This document shows positions 25,302-33,511 of a DNA stretch of 64,000 nt, in pieces. Position 1 is the first letter of the stretch; every line of letters begins with the position of its first letter. The position numbers were made by a program, and so were the translations under genes. The notes beneath the pieces are model-generated. The model worked only from the letters and a program-made list of their open reading frames with translations. It ran no database searches and was not told the DNA's origin. The stretch spans positions 62,001-126,000 of the forward strand of contig NZ_BILY01000017.1 of assembly GCF_004000805.1 (NCBI RefSeq), read 5' to 3'. Origin of the DNA: Paenibacillus glycanilyticus NBRC 16618 (GTDB taxonomy: Bacteria; Bacillota; Bacilli; Paenibacillales; Paenibacillaceae).

Positions 25302-26348
25302 TTACGACTTCTTCTTCTCTTTAATGATCTTTATCATGCTCTTACCCGTTGCAGATATGGCTTCTTCCGCCGAACGCGGTGTCCATCCAAGCAAACGTTT
25401 GGCCTTTTGATTGCTAGTTGACATATCTTTTCCCAGGAGCGTTGCTATCATTCTTAATTGTGGTTTGAAGATTGCGATCGCACGAACCAAACTATTTGGA
25501 AGTTCACCTTTTGGCGCGTTTTTAGCATCTTCGCCCAAATGTTTTCTTAAAATATTCGCAATATCCAACATTGACAACGTCTCTGAGCTAGAGGCGATAA
25601 AACGCTCTCCATTTGCCTCGGGACGCAACATGGCCAATAGATGCAAATCGGCAACATCACGGACATCTACATAATCGGAATAAATTTTAGGGACATACTT
25701 TTGATTGCTTTCCAGCATCTGTCGAATGCTAATGTTTGAATGAGAATAATCATTGCCTAAGATCGGCCCCATCACTCCAACGGGATTTACCGTTGCCAGT
25801 TCTAAACCGTTTCCTTCTTGGCGAATAAATTCCCAGGCCGCCTTTTCGGCAATGGTTTTGGATTTTTGATAGGGATGAATATTCGCGTCCGTATTCGACC
25901 AATCTTTTTCGGTGAAAGGTCCTTTATGATTCTTGTGGCCCACGCCGATCGCTCCGAAAGCGGAGGTTAAAACAACTCGTTTGACTCCCGCGTCACGCGC
26001 GGCTCTTAGCACACGCAAAACGCCGTCGCGTGCGGGTTGAATCATTTCATTCTCGTCTTTATACACTTTATTAGGCGTCGGGGAAGCAACATGAATGACA
26101 TATTCCGCTCCTTTAACCGCATCGCCCCAATTCTGATCATGAGATAAATCCGCTTGAATAAACGACAGGCCTTCAAAACTGGTAACTCCGCCTGATCTTA
26201 GCATATCTCTTACTTCATCTTGTCTACTCATCGTACGAAGCGTTGCCCGAACCCTGTAGCCTTGCTCGAGTAATTTCAACATAATATGAACCGCGATAAA
26301 TCCTGAACCACCGGTCACAAGAACTAAGGGCTTGTTACTCTCCACCAT
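25302..26348 (-). CDS. Extended SDR, dihydroflavonol-4-reductase-like
   Basis: 348 residues with NAD(P) motif VTGGSGFIAVHIMLKLLEQG, ATLRT after strand 2, catalytic Ser/Tyr/Lys (LTSAFGAIG and YQKSKTIAEKAAWEF). This is the atypical/extended SDR family of aldehyde and ketone reductases (YwnB/DFR-like); the substrate is unknown. GAGGAG precedes the ATG by 9 bases. A palindromic site GTTACA-N2-TGTAAC lies between it and a divergent, frameshifted tetR gene, the likely regulator. Confidence 0.87.
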   Translation of the reverse strand: MVESNKPLVLVTGGSGFIAVHIMLKLLEQGYRVRATLRTMSRQDEVRDMLRSGGVTSFEGLSFIQADLSHDQNWGDAVKGAEYVIHVASPTPNKVYKDENEMIQPARDGVLRVLRAARDAGVKRVVLTSAFGAIGVGHKNHKGPFTEKDWSNTDANIHPYQKSKTIAEKAAWEFIRQEGNGLELATVNPVGVMGPILGNDYSHSNISIRQMLESNQKYVPKIYSDYVDVRDVADLHLLAMLRPEANGERFIASSSETLSMLDIANILRKHLGEDAKNAPKGELPNSLVRAIAIFKPQLRMIATLLGKDMSTSNQKAKRLLGWTPRSAEEAISATGKSMIKIIKEKKKS

Positions 26349-26370
26349 CGTGAATGCTCCTCTCGTTGAC

Positions 26371-26384
26371 GTTACACTTGTAAC
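26371..26384. promoter_or_regulatory. TetR-type operator between SDR gene and tetR
   Basis: GTTACACTTGTAAC is an inverted repeat with a 2-base centre, followed by a partial copy GTTGTACAC. Located in the divergent promoter region. Confidence 0.55.
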
Positions 26385-26463
26385 AGTTGTACACTATTTT
26401 AAAGCTGAATATTGTGTAAAACAAGTGGACGACAAACATCTGTGACAAAATGGAGGAAGTGTA

Positions 26464-26957
26464 ATGGCAGCGACGGAACACGCTCAAAACATAAAAAAAG
26501 ACACTAAAGAATGGATTGCTCTTGCGTTACTGGAGCTTTTAAAGACCAATCGGCTTTCAAAACTAACCGTTTCAGAAGTCGTCAAAAAAGCCGGCGTCAG
26601 TCGAATGGGCTTCTATAGAAATTATGAAAACCTTGAACAAGTATTGAAATCGCCAATCAAAAAAACCATGAACAGAAAATAACCGATCTAACGAGCTTTT
26701 TTCTTGACCTATCCAATGATTTTCACATGGCGATCGAAGGCGATTATATCGGGCTGTTTTATCAACTTTTCAAATCTCACGTTGCTCAGCTTTACGATGA
26801 GATTATTCCCTTTCCGGACTGGACGGGAGCGAAACGAAACTACTGGATCGACTTTATGAGTGCAGGCGTTTTTGAAATTTGGGTGATGTGGATTAAAAAT
26901 GGCCGAAAAGAATCCATTGAAGAAATCTCGACGCTTATTCGGTTATTTCATAAATAA
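26464..26957 (+). pseudogene. TetR family regulator interrupted by a single-base frameshift
   Basis: The first frame gives the DNA-binding half (LTVSEVVKKAGVSRMGFYRN) and stops at 26682. The ligand-binding half continues one base out of frame, readable without interruption from about 26660 (NHEQKITDLTSFFLDL ... YWIDFMSAGVFEIWVMWIKN) to the stop at 26957. The break falls at the A7 run 26659-26665; one more A restores a full-length protein of about 164 residues. Divergent from the SDR gene. Either truly inactivated or a consensus error. Confidence 0.75.
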
Positions 26958-27000
26958 ATTTTTCAGCAATCTTAGGATGAAAAATACAATCCATTGTTGT

Positions 27001-27085
27001 GCAAATCTGCCCTTTCTCTTAATAAAAAAAGGAAGCAGCTGCGCCGGCAGTCTGCTCCCTGGATAATTCAATTAATGTTCCTCGT
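27001..27085 (+). repeat. Dispersed terminator-like repeat, copy H
   Basis: Left arm ATCTGCCCTTTCTCTTAATA with an A run, hairpin GGAAGCAGCTGC / GGCAGTCTGCTCCC with one bulge, right arm ATTCAATTAATGTTCCTCG. Lies between the convergent broken tetR gene and the GNAT gene. Confidence 0.65.
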
Positions 27086-27179
27086 AATGATTTTTGCTTT
27101 TCTGCATGCCCACACGCTCCACGAACTTGAGTTGTTTTTTGTCGGGACGCGGAAATCTCCTCCTCGTATCCTCGCTTGT

Positions 27180-27710
27180 TTAGCGTGCGTTCAATATCGC
27201 TGATTCCCGTAGGCGAAGCCGATAGCTTTTGACGAGCGTCTCCCCGTTATTCACGTCGAACTCCTTCGCCCGTTCGAAGCCGAGACGCTCGTATAGACGA
27301 ACCGCAGAATCCATCATGTCGGACGTGTGCAAATGAAGAAGCTCGGCGCCGGACGCGAGCGCGATCCCGGCGCTCTCGCGGATAAGCTGCGTCGCGACGC
27401 CATGGCCGCGGGCTTCCTGTGAGACGGCGAGCAGACGGATGATCGGCGTGTGGATGCCGACGTAACCGTACGCTTGCTCCGACGATTCGAACAGGAACAC
27501 ACTGCCGACGATACGGCCGTCTAATTCTGCGACGAGCCGATTTTTTGTTGCCCCGGCGCTCGCGGCGGCGACGATGTTTTCTTTATATTGCTCCCAGCGT
27601 TCTTCGGATAACGTATTCGCGTATTGCCCGTAGGCGTCCAGCAGCACGTCCCGGACCGCGTCGAGGTCTTCCGCCGTCGCTTCGCGAACGAGCACTTGTT
27701 TTTGCGCCAT
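27180..27710 (-). CDS. GNAT family N-acetyltransferase
   Basis: 176 residues from ATG at 27710 (AGGTGG upstream). Acetyl-CoA binding motif A is VSQEARGHGVATQLIRE, with the preceding IIRLLAV strand and the C-terminal RLYERLGFERA typical of the fold. Substrate unknown. The coding sequence is visibly richer in G+C than its surroundings, which may indicate recent transfer. Confidence 0.88.
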   Translation of the reverse strand: MAQKQVLVREATAEDLDAVRDVLLDAYGQYANTLSEERWEQYKENIVAAASAGATKNRLVAELDGRIVGSVFLFESSEQAYGYVGIHTPIIRLLAVSQEARGHGVATQLIRESAGIALASGAELLHLHTSDMMDSAVRLYERLGFERAKEFDVNNGETLVKSYRLRLRESAILNAR

Positions 27711-28090
27711 GAGATCCACCTGCTTTCTATTGAATAGTCGGCTATTGATCGGGATGGATAAGACTAGGCTTTGTCAGTCCCTCCAATTTCGTCCCAGTAT
27801 CCGATATTATTTTGTGTCATCTTGTCTCTATTTCTACAGACCCTGTTTCATGAAGCGACGTCTTTACATGCAATAATTTAGCCATGACGACCTCTCCTAT
27901 TCATTAATTTATATTCGCAAAGCACACTTTTTTCATAGGAATTATATGTTATTAGGTTTATGCTAGCATTCCATAAGTTATATCACAATACCTCAATCGA
28001 TAGAAATACTTAATAAGCAATACTAAAAAATCTATAATGGTTTTTTACTTTTCACCAGCAGATGTTTGTAGGGTAATGTTTCTTCCTTCA
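27711..28090. other. Intergenic stretch with a gene remnant
   Basis: No full gene. A good ribosome-binding site (GGAGAGG) precedes a 22-residue frame at 27817-27885 on the minus strand. The remainder is AT-rich with no recognisable repeat or terminator. Confidence 0.5.
27817..27885 (-). pseudogene. Truncated N-terminal fragment, FMN-dependent azoreductase-like
   Basis: MAKLLHVKTSLHETGSVEIE resembles the opening strand and flavin-binding loop of AzoR/AcpD-type NADH azoreductases, which begin with M-(A/S)-K-(V/L)-L and K(T/A)SP. It stops after 22 codons and no later part of such a gene is present. A well-placed GGAGAGG precedes the ATG. Interpreted as a deletion remnant; it is too short for certainty. 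Confidence 0.35.
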
Positions 28091-28936
28091 TTAACGGGTA
28101 CGACTAGTGGTATGGTTAGAAATCGCGTCTATGATGGTATCCCAATCTTCATGTGGAAGTTCATGTCCTGTCCCCTCTAAGGTTAGCAATACGGACCCGG
28201 GAATAGTGCGAGCAAGAGCAACTCCGTGCTCATAAGGTATTATGGGATCCTCTGTACCGTGAATAACCAGAGCGGGGACATCAATATCGCCTGTTCGTGC
28301 CAAATAGGATTCTCCCCCCGTCACCAATCCGTGATTGTTCATGCTAGCCATATTACGGCTTCTTCTGATCTCTTCTTCAGCCAGATCATAGACTCTCTTC
28401 TCATTAAACGGATGCTTCGAGCCTGCGAGAACCTTCCATTTTCCAACCGTAAAAGCAATGACTGATGCTTCATTCGTCCAATCCGTCGCTGCCGCATTAG
28501 AGAAGTAATCCAATACCTTCTCTTCCATCGGTGGAAGGTCTGGGGCGAAATTTGATGTAGAGAGAAGAGAAACGGTCAGCACTCTTTCCGGATGTCGCAA
28601 CGCGAGAATCTGGGTTAGCATGCCACCCATGGACATACCTACAATATGAGCTTTTTCTACTCCAAAATGATTGAGGATATGAATTGCATCATCGGCCATA
28701 TCTTCAAAGGTGTATTGGGGATTTCCGGGTTCATAGATAGCAGACCGACCGACATCACGATTATCGTATCTAATGATAAAGTGTCCTTTGTCGGCTAAAC
28801 GCTGGCAGAAGTCTTTTTCCCACCAAACCATGGAAGCTTGAGCACCCATGATTAATAATATGACTGGGTGTTCTGAGTTACCAAAGCTTTCAGCGCAAAG
28901 TTCGATTCCGTTTACCTTAAAAAGTTGTTCGCTCAT
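28091..28936 (-). CDS. Alpha/beta hydrolase
   Basis: 281 residues with nucleophile elbow VGMSMGGML, the oxyanion region PVILLIMGAQASMVWW, a late Asp in VIHGTEDPIIPYEHG and catalytic His in TGHELPHEDW. Typical of soluble esterases/epoxide-hydrolase-like enzymes, close to the group annotated as aclacinomycin methylesterase-like; substrate unknown. ATG at 28936 is preferred, since GTG at 28948 abuts the GAGGAG site. Confidence 0.88.
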   Translation of the reverse strand: MSEQLFKVNGIELCAESFGNSEHPVILLIMGAQASMVWWEKDFCQRLADKGHFIIRYDNRDVGRSAIYEPGNPQYTFEDMADDAIHILNHFGVEKAHIVGMSMGGMLTQILALRHPERVLTVSLLSTSNFAPDLPPMEEKVLDYFSNAAATDWTNEASVIAFTVGKWKVLAGSKHPFNEKRVYDLAEEEIRRSRNMASMNNHGLVTGGESYLARTGDIDVPALVIHGTEDPIIPYEHGVALARTIPGSVLLTLEGTGHELPHEDWDTIIDAISNHTTSRTR

Positions 28937-28948
28937 TACGAGTATCAC

Positions 28949-29443
28949 TCCTCATTGTGTAAAATAAAAAAACACATGCCGGGGACATGTGTTCAAGTAA
29001 TCGACAAAGAATGGTTTGATCGCGAAATGAATACCTTTTTGACTAACCAAATACACGTCAAAATACTCATAAATGAAATTGACGAAATGGATCATCAAAT
29101 AGGAATATTAACGATCATTTAAATTAGGAGCCATGTAGGCAGACCATTCTTCGATTACTAATGCACACAAAATAGCCCAAAGTACTAAAGTACCCTTCTT
29201 CTTGTGCGATGATAGATCGAAAAATTAGTTTGCCACACGCAACCCTCCGTTCAAAATGAATTAAATGTATTCTAGCACAGTTTCTTGTTAATTGTAAATC
29301 CTTCCAGTGTGTACAACTACTTATAGTTAACTCCCATTAGAGTGAACAAGGTAAACGATTTAATTCAACTAATGTATAACCGGCTGCTGCTTCGTTTTGA
29401 GTTTACCAATACAGTAATGATCCTTCTTTTTTATAGTCTCAGA
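28949..29443. other. Intergenic stretch with a hairpin and a broken small gene
   Basis: Contains the inverted repeat AACACATG / CATGTGTT around CCGGGGA (about 28970-28992), a 65-codon plus-strand frame with no ribosome-binding site, and a possible broken small membrane-protein gene at 29108-29236. Confidence 0.4.
29108..29236 (-). pseudogene. Possible small membrane-protein gene with an early stop
   Basis: GGAGGG lies six bases before GTG at 29236, but the frame reads V-A-N-stop. After the TAA (29225-29227) the same frame continues as FFDLSSHKKKGTLVLWAILC and ALVIEEWSAYMAPNLNDR to a stop at 29108, which looks like a one-helix membrane peptide. Without the nonsense codon it would encode about 42 residues. 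Chance cannot be excluded. Confidence 0.3.
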
Positions 29444-29866
29444 CTACCTCGCTGCATTTTGTTCCGACTGCTTGCGAATACCTTCGCGGTCGATCTGAAT
29501 CCAATATTCGACGATTTTATCATTCTCAATACGGTATACGGCGCTTGCGATTTCGATGACTGGCTTGCCGGTTGGCGCAAATCCGTCGATTTCCCCAACA
29601 TGAATCCCTGTTTGCTTCCACCTAACATAGACACGATCCTCAGTGGCGAGGAACTCTTCGACCTGCAGATGGAATGCCCCATATGCCTTCATCATCTCCC
29701 GGACATGGTCCGCATAATTTTGTGGCGTCCGTTCGACGGTCTCCTCATTTTCCGCTGTCACCTGATGCGCCGCGACACGCGTCGCCATATAGTCATGCGC
29801 TGCATCAGGCTCAAGACCGGAGCGTACCCGCGAGAAAAATTGCTCAACTATATCTGCTGCTGCCAC
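29444..29866 (-). CDS. SnoaL-like polyketide cyclase / ketosteroid-isomerase superfamily protein
   Basis: 140 residues. The opening helix DIVEQFFSRVRSGLEPDAAH, FLATEDRVYVRWKQTGIHVG, and ASAVYRIENDKIVEYWIQID are the typical SnoaL-type strand pattern, as in SnoaL-like ester cyclases. Start is GTG at 29866 with AGAGGTG eight bases upstream. Reaction unknown. Unrelated by close similarity to the SnoaL-like protein at 4358. Confidence 0.85.
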   Translation of the reverse strand: MAAADIVEQFFSRVRSGLEPDAAHDYMATRVAAHQVTAENEETVERTPQNYADHVREMMKAYGAFHLQVEEFLATEDRVYVRWKQTGIHVGEIDGFAPTGKPVIEIASAVYRIENDKIVEYWIQIDREGIRKQSEQNAAR

Positions 29867-30048
29867 GCCTTTACACCTCTTTTTAAAGTATCTCCTAAAC
29901 TATGCGGTTAAGAATAGTTAATCTTCGAACCTAGATTCAAACGTCGATCGAGTTCCGGCAGCTTCAAAATGCCCTCATACCCTCCTGAATACGATAGCAT
30001 TTTCAAGTATGACGAAACATAACTTAACCTCAAAAGTATAACACATAT

Positions 30049-30240
30049 TGAAACTGTCCTACCGGTTAGCTTAATAGATCGTGCATTTTCGGGGATCTCG
30101 GAGCTGTATAGAAATTCTTGTCCTGATACGGCTTTGTATAGAATTTCTATCTGCCCATTTCTTAGAAAAAAGCTGCAGCGGATCCTCTGATCTTCTGCAG
30201 CTTAATTGTTTTGAACTATAGTTCTCCGTTAGGAGTTCAA
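30049..30240 (+). repeat. Dispersed terminator-like repeat, copy I (composite)
   Basis: Two left arms occur: ACTGTCCTACCGGTTAGCTT at about 30053 and CTATCTGCCCATTTCTTAG at about 30147. Then come AAGCTGCAG / CTGCAGCTT around a 15-base loop (30170-30202) and a well-kept right arm AACTATAGTTCTCCGTTAG. This suggests one copy inserted beside the arm of another. It ends 15 bases past the stop of the 30255 gene. Confidence 0.7.
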
Positions 30241-30254
30241 TCATTTTATCTACA

Positions 30255-30896
30255 CTAACTCCTTAAGCGTAATAACTCTAATTCTTGAAGAACCCCCATT
30301 ACATCACAGTCGGGATTTAAGATACTGATCATCTCTTCCGTTATGGGGAAATCATCGTAAATTTTTGCAACAACATCTATTGATGGTGATAATTCGAAAT
30401 AGTCTATTGCAAATTCTATAAAATCCTCTGGAGTATGGAATATACAGCCCACTAAAAAATCAGAACCATCACTTCCACCTTTTGGAATCTCAACGTTTCC
30501 CTTGTGCCAGTTAGTGTCACTGTTTTTACGCCAAATACAAAAAGTCACATTGTCTTTTTCAATTGCATCGTCTTCAAGTAAAGATAATAATTCCTTTGGC
30601 ACTTCATCATAAATCCCTTGCAATACTTTATGTTCATCTTGCGCATATGGGCTTAATTCAGATTCATGATCGAAGCCTTTTATTATGGAGCCTACAGGGG
30701 AAAACAAAATAATTAGATGATCGCCAGCTCCATTATCTATTTTCGCCATACAAACACCCTCATCCCAATCTTGAACAAAGCTATGGTAACGGAGCCATTT
30801 TTCTTGACAAAGAATAATGTTTAGTGATGCTTGGATTTTCATTAGCTTTTTTAAGATTATTGGATTTGGTAAACGCGCTAACACATTTACTTCCAT
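30255..30896 (-). CDS. Hypothetical acidic protein, 213 residues
   Basis: From ATG at 30896 (MEVNVLARLPNPIILKKLMK; AAAGGA upstream). The protein is soluble and acidic with stretches DWDEGVCMAKIDNGAGDHLI, VTFCIWRKNSDTNWHKGNVE and IYDDFPITEEMISILNPDCD. I do not recognise the family; the acidic, solitary style resembles immunity or SMI1/KNR4-like proteins but no diagnostic motif is visible and no toxin gene is adjacent. It lies between repeat copies I and M. Confidence 0.7.
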   Translation of the reverse strand: MEVNVLARLPNPIILKKLMKIQASLNIILCQEKWLRYHSFVQDWDEGVCMAKIDNGAGDHLIILFSPVGSIIKGFDHESELSPYAQDEHKVLQGIYDEVPKELLSLLEDDAIEKDNVTFCIWRKNSDTNWHKGNVEIPKGGSDGSDFLVGCIFHTPEDFIEFAIDYFELSPSIDVVAKIYDDFPITEEMISILNPDCDVMGVLQELELLRLRS

Positions 30897-30949
30897 GAAT
30901 CCACGTCCTTTCATCTTTCTTTGCAAAGCAATTCTCATAGTGATTAAAA

Positions 30950-31010
30950 TTTTGCCTGCCCTTTCTACAAGAAAAACAGCTGCCGCTGTTTGCCGGCAAC
31001 TGTTCGTGGT
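30950..31010 (+). repeat. Dispersed terminator-like repeat, copy M
   Basis: Left arm TTGCCTGCCCTTTCTACAAG, then AACAGCTGCCG (30975-30985) pairing with CGGCAACTGTT (30994-31004) with one mismatch. The only copy not placed at the 3' end of a visible minus-strand gene; it precedes the second ger operon. Confidence 0.5.
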
Positions 31011-31121
31011 TACTGTCCATTGTCTCCAGAAAACCATAACTTCAAAATTGGCCATTCCAGGTGCATAACCCCTCCTTTTTCTGCCAAAAATAAGTGAGAT
31101 TTTTAAGGGGGCAGAAATGAA

Positions 31122-32435
31122 ATGGCAAATTTAGTGCAGGAAATGAAAAGAACGTTCGCTGATCATGATGATTTTCTTATTCTAGACACTCAATTTAATG
31201 GTGCGGCCATTTATCTTATAGGTTTTAACACGCTGATTGATTTTCCCAAATCAAACTTCTATGTTCGACAAATGGCTGAACGTTCTGCTTCCATTGAAGA
31301 ACTATTACAAAACCTCGGTGAACAGCTTGACGTGGATGCAGGCGAACTAAAAAAAGCTGTTTTGGACGGCAACCTCGTTGTTATATCGGAGAACGAACGA
31401 AATGCGATTATGCAACCATTTCCTCAAAGTCTCAGAAGAAACATAGACGAGCCTCGAAATGAAAGCCCCATTCAGGGACCGTTGGATGCTTTTGGAGAAG
31501 ATATTGATCTTAATATAGGTTTGATTAGAAAAAGACTCGGTACTGAGCTCTTATGCCATTGCTCTTACCAAGTTGGAGAACTGGTAAAGCAAAGGATTTC
31601 AATGCTATATATTCGAGGCAAAGTTCAGTCGGCTCTCATAGAAAAAATTGACCGGCAACTAAAGCAAATTGAAAGGGATATTGAAACAATCGACGACCTT
31701 GATAAGTATTTTGGTCATCGAAAGTTAAGTCCCGTCAGTCATCTGTTTGTAACGGAAGTTCCCTTTCAAGCGGTTCATTTGTTAAAAAAGAACAGAATCG
31801 TTCTTTTGTTGGAGAATCAACCCTTTGCGCTTGTTTTTCCTCATTTGATTTCGGATATGTTAAGTACGGCAAACGATCGTAACCACCCTTTGGGGCTGTC
31901 GATTATGATTCGGACCCTTAGGGTTATGGGTGTATTTATCACGCTTGTGCTTCCCGCATTATATGTGGCCTTAACAACGGTTAACCCTGATGTTTTGAAA
32001 ATCGATCTCGCTTTATTTATCGCAGAAAGCAGAGAAGGGATTCCATTAACGCCCGTATTGGAAACCCTCACCATGACAGTACTAGTCGATTTAATAACTG
32101 AAGCGATTGTAAGACTCCCTAAAAGCGTTGGTCCCACTATTACCATGGTTGGCGGTATCGTGCTTGGCCAGGCGATGGTTGAAGCGAAGCTTGTCAGCAA
32201 CTTATTAGTCATCGTAATTACATTAATGCTGATTGCAAGTTCGGTTGTAGTAGGTGTGCAAAATGCCTTATACATTCGGTCGCTAAAATACCCTGTTTTT
32301 ATTTTGGCATCTGTTTTCGGCATTGTGGGGTTAATTTCCGGGTTAGCAATAATTTGCATCTATTTGGCAAGTTTAACATCATTAGGTATTCCCTATATGA
32401 CATTTCGATATAAAGGAAAGGAAGACATCAGGTGA
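31122..32435 (+). CDS. Spore germination protein, GerA family (second receptor, A subunit)
   Basis: 437 residues, shorter at the N-terminus than the other copy. Family landmarks are PFALVFPHLISDM, FIAESREGIPLTPVLETLTM, EAIVRLPKSVGPTITMVGG and VLGQAMVEAKLVSN. A germinant-receptor core subunit in the spore inner membrane. It ends with a 4-base overlap (GTGA) with gerB. It is clearly diverged from the first receptor, so the two presumably recognise different germinants. Confidence 0.92.
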   Translation: MANLVQEMKRTFADHDDFLILDTQFNGAAIYLIGFNTLIDFPKSNFYVRQMAERSASIEELLQNLGEQLDVDAGELKKAVLDGNLVVISENERNAIMQPFPQSLRRNIDEPRNESPIQGPLDAFGEDIDLNIGLIRKRLGTELLCHCSYQVGELVKQRISMLYIRGKVQSALIEKIDRQLKQIERDIETIDDLDKYFGHRKLSPVSHLFVTEVPFQAVHLLKKNRIVLLLENQPFALVFPHLISDMLSTANDRNHPLGLSIMIRTLRVMGVFITLVLPALYVALTTVNPDVLKIDLALFIAESREGIPLTPVLETLTMTVLVDLITEAIVRLPKSVGPTITMVGGIVLGQAMVEAKLVSNLLVIVITLMLIASSVVVGVQNALYIRSLKYPVFILASVFGIVGLISGLAIICIYLASLTSLGIPYMTFRYKGKEDIR

Positions 32436-33511
32436 CACAGCGATTACAGCTTGGATTCGTATTTATCATCATACATATGAGTTTCGGCTATTTGTTGTAT
32501 CCCAAACTCACTTACTCGCTTACGAAAAGCGGTCATTGGGGAATTGTGCTTTCTTACGGACTACTGCAATTGATTTTAATCGCCATCTACAAAAAGGGGC
32601 TGAACTACTTTCCGCAAAAAGACATGATAGATATTTTTTTAACAATGGGAAGATGGGCAGCCTTCATTTTTCTTGTCCCTTATGCGATTAATCTGAATGC
32701 GTTAATTGCAATGAATATTCGTGCCCATGCGGAAGACATTATTTCGATTTTCTTGATTCGGACACCTTACTGGGCGGTATTGGTTCTTCTCTTCTTAATC
32801 TCAACTTATACCGCGATAAAAGGTTTGAGCACAATTCTACGGGCATCGGCAGTTTTTTTCTTTAGTATTAATTTATTTGTGATATTTGTGATTGCTTCCT
32901 CGTCGGTAAATTTCCAACTTCAGAATGCTCTGCCGGCTTGGCCTTTATCTCTTGATTTTTTATGGAATGTAAAATTTCTATATCTGATGGGTTTCTCGGC
33001 TATTTTATTTTTAGGATTCGTTCCGTCGGAAACGAATTTGAAGTTCGGCCAACTCACTGCAGCATGGTTATATGTGTTGTTCTTCTATTTATCTGCTGTT
33101 TATGTTCCTCTTTTCATATTTGGACAAGAAACGGTCACCACGTTTGTTTTCCCCATGAAAGAAGCAGCGGATTCAGTTGATCTCAGTTGGTTTGTGTTCA
33201 ACCGGCAAACGCTCTTCTTCGGGATATCGATTATTGGATTTAATCTGATATTAAATGCCGTAAAACTATGGATGATTGGGCAAATTATGCAGAGATTGTT
33301 CCCTGGGCGGAGAAGCAAAGCATCCTATTGGATCCTTGCGTTTTCTTTTATTTCATTTCTATTCGCGCTATGCGTCCCAAACAAAGCCTGGATTGAAAAG
33401 CTCAGCCTCATGAGTGAAGGTACAAACGTATTTTTTACCGTTATCCTGCCATCGATCATTTTTCTTTATGTCGTCTTCTCCGGGAGGATGCGAAGTTATG
33501 GAGAGACTTAA
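32432..33511 (+). CDS. Spore germination permease, GerB family (second receptor, B subunit)
   Basis: 359 residues with about ten hydrophobic helices of the APC-type fold, beginning TQRLQLGFVFIIIHMSFGYL. GTG start overlapping the gerA stop indicates translational coupling. Intact over its whole length, unlike the first-operon gerB. GerB proteins carry the germinant-binding pocket. Confidence 0.9.
   Translation: MTQRLQLGFVFIIIHMSFGYLLYPKLTYSLTKSGHWGIVLSYGLLQLILIAIYKKGLNYFPQKDMIDIFLTMGRWAAFIFLVPYAINLNALIAMNIRAHAEDIISIFLIRTPYWAVLVLLFLISTYTAIKGLSTILRASAVFFFSINLFVIFVIASSSVNFQLQNALPAWPLSLDFLWNVKFLYLMGFSAILFLGFVPSETNLKFGQLTAAWLYVLFFYLSAVYVPLFIFGQETVTTFVFPMKEAADSVDLSWFVFNRQTLFFGISIIGFNLILNAVKLWMIGQIMQRLFPGRRSKASYWILAFSFISFLFALCVPNKAWIEKLSLMSEGTNVFFTVILPSIIFLYVVFSGRMRSYGET

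Noticed and set aside
28925..29122. 65-codon plus-strand frame (ends DEMDHQIGILTII)
   Set aside because: No ribosome-binding site; its start overlaps the 5' end of the alpha/beta hydrolase gene. The segment VIDKEWFDREMNTFL looks somewhat protein-like, so a remnant remains possible.
29908..30000. 30-codon minus-strand frame (MLSYSGGYEGILKLPELDRR...)
   Set aside because: No good ribosome-binding site and too short to judge; no family recognised.
30255..30896. Toxin-immunity interpretation of the acidic hypothetical gene
   Set aside because: No polymorphic toxin or secretion gene is adjacent and no diagnostic immunity motif could be identified.
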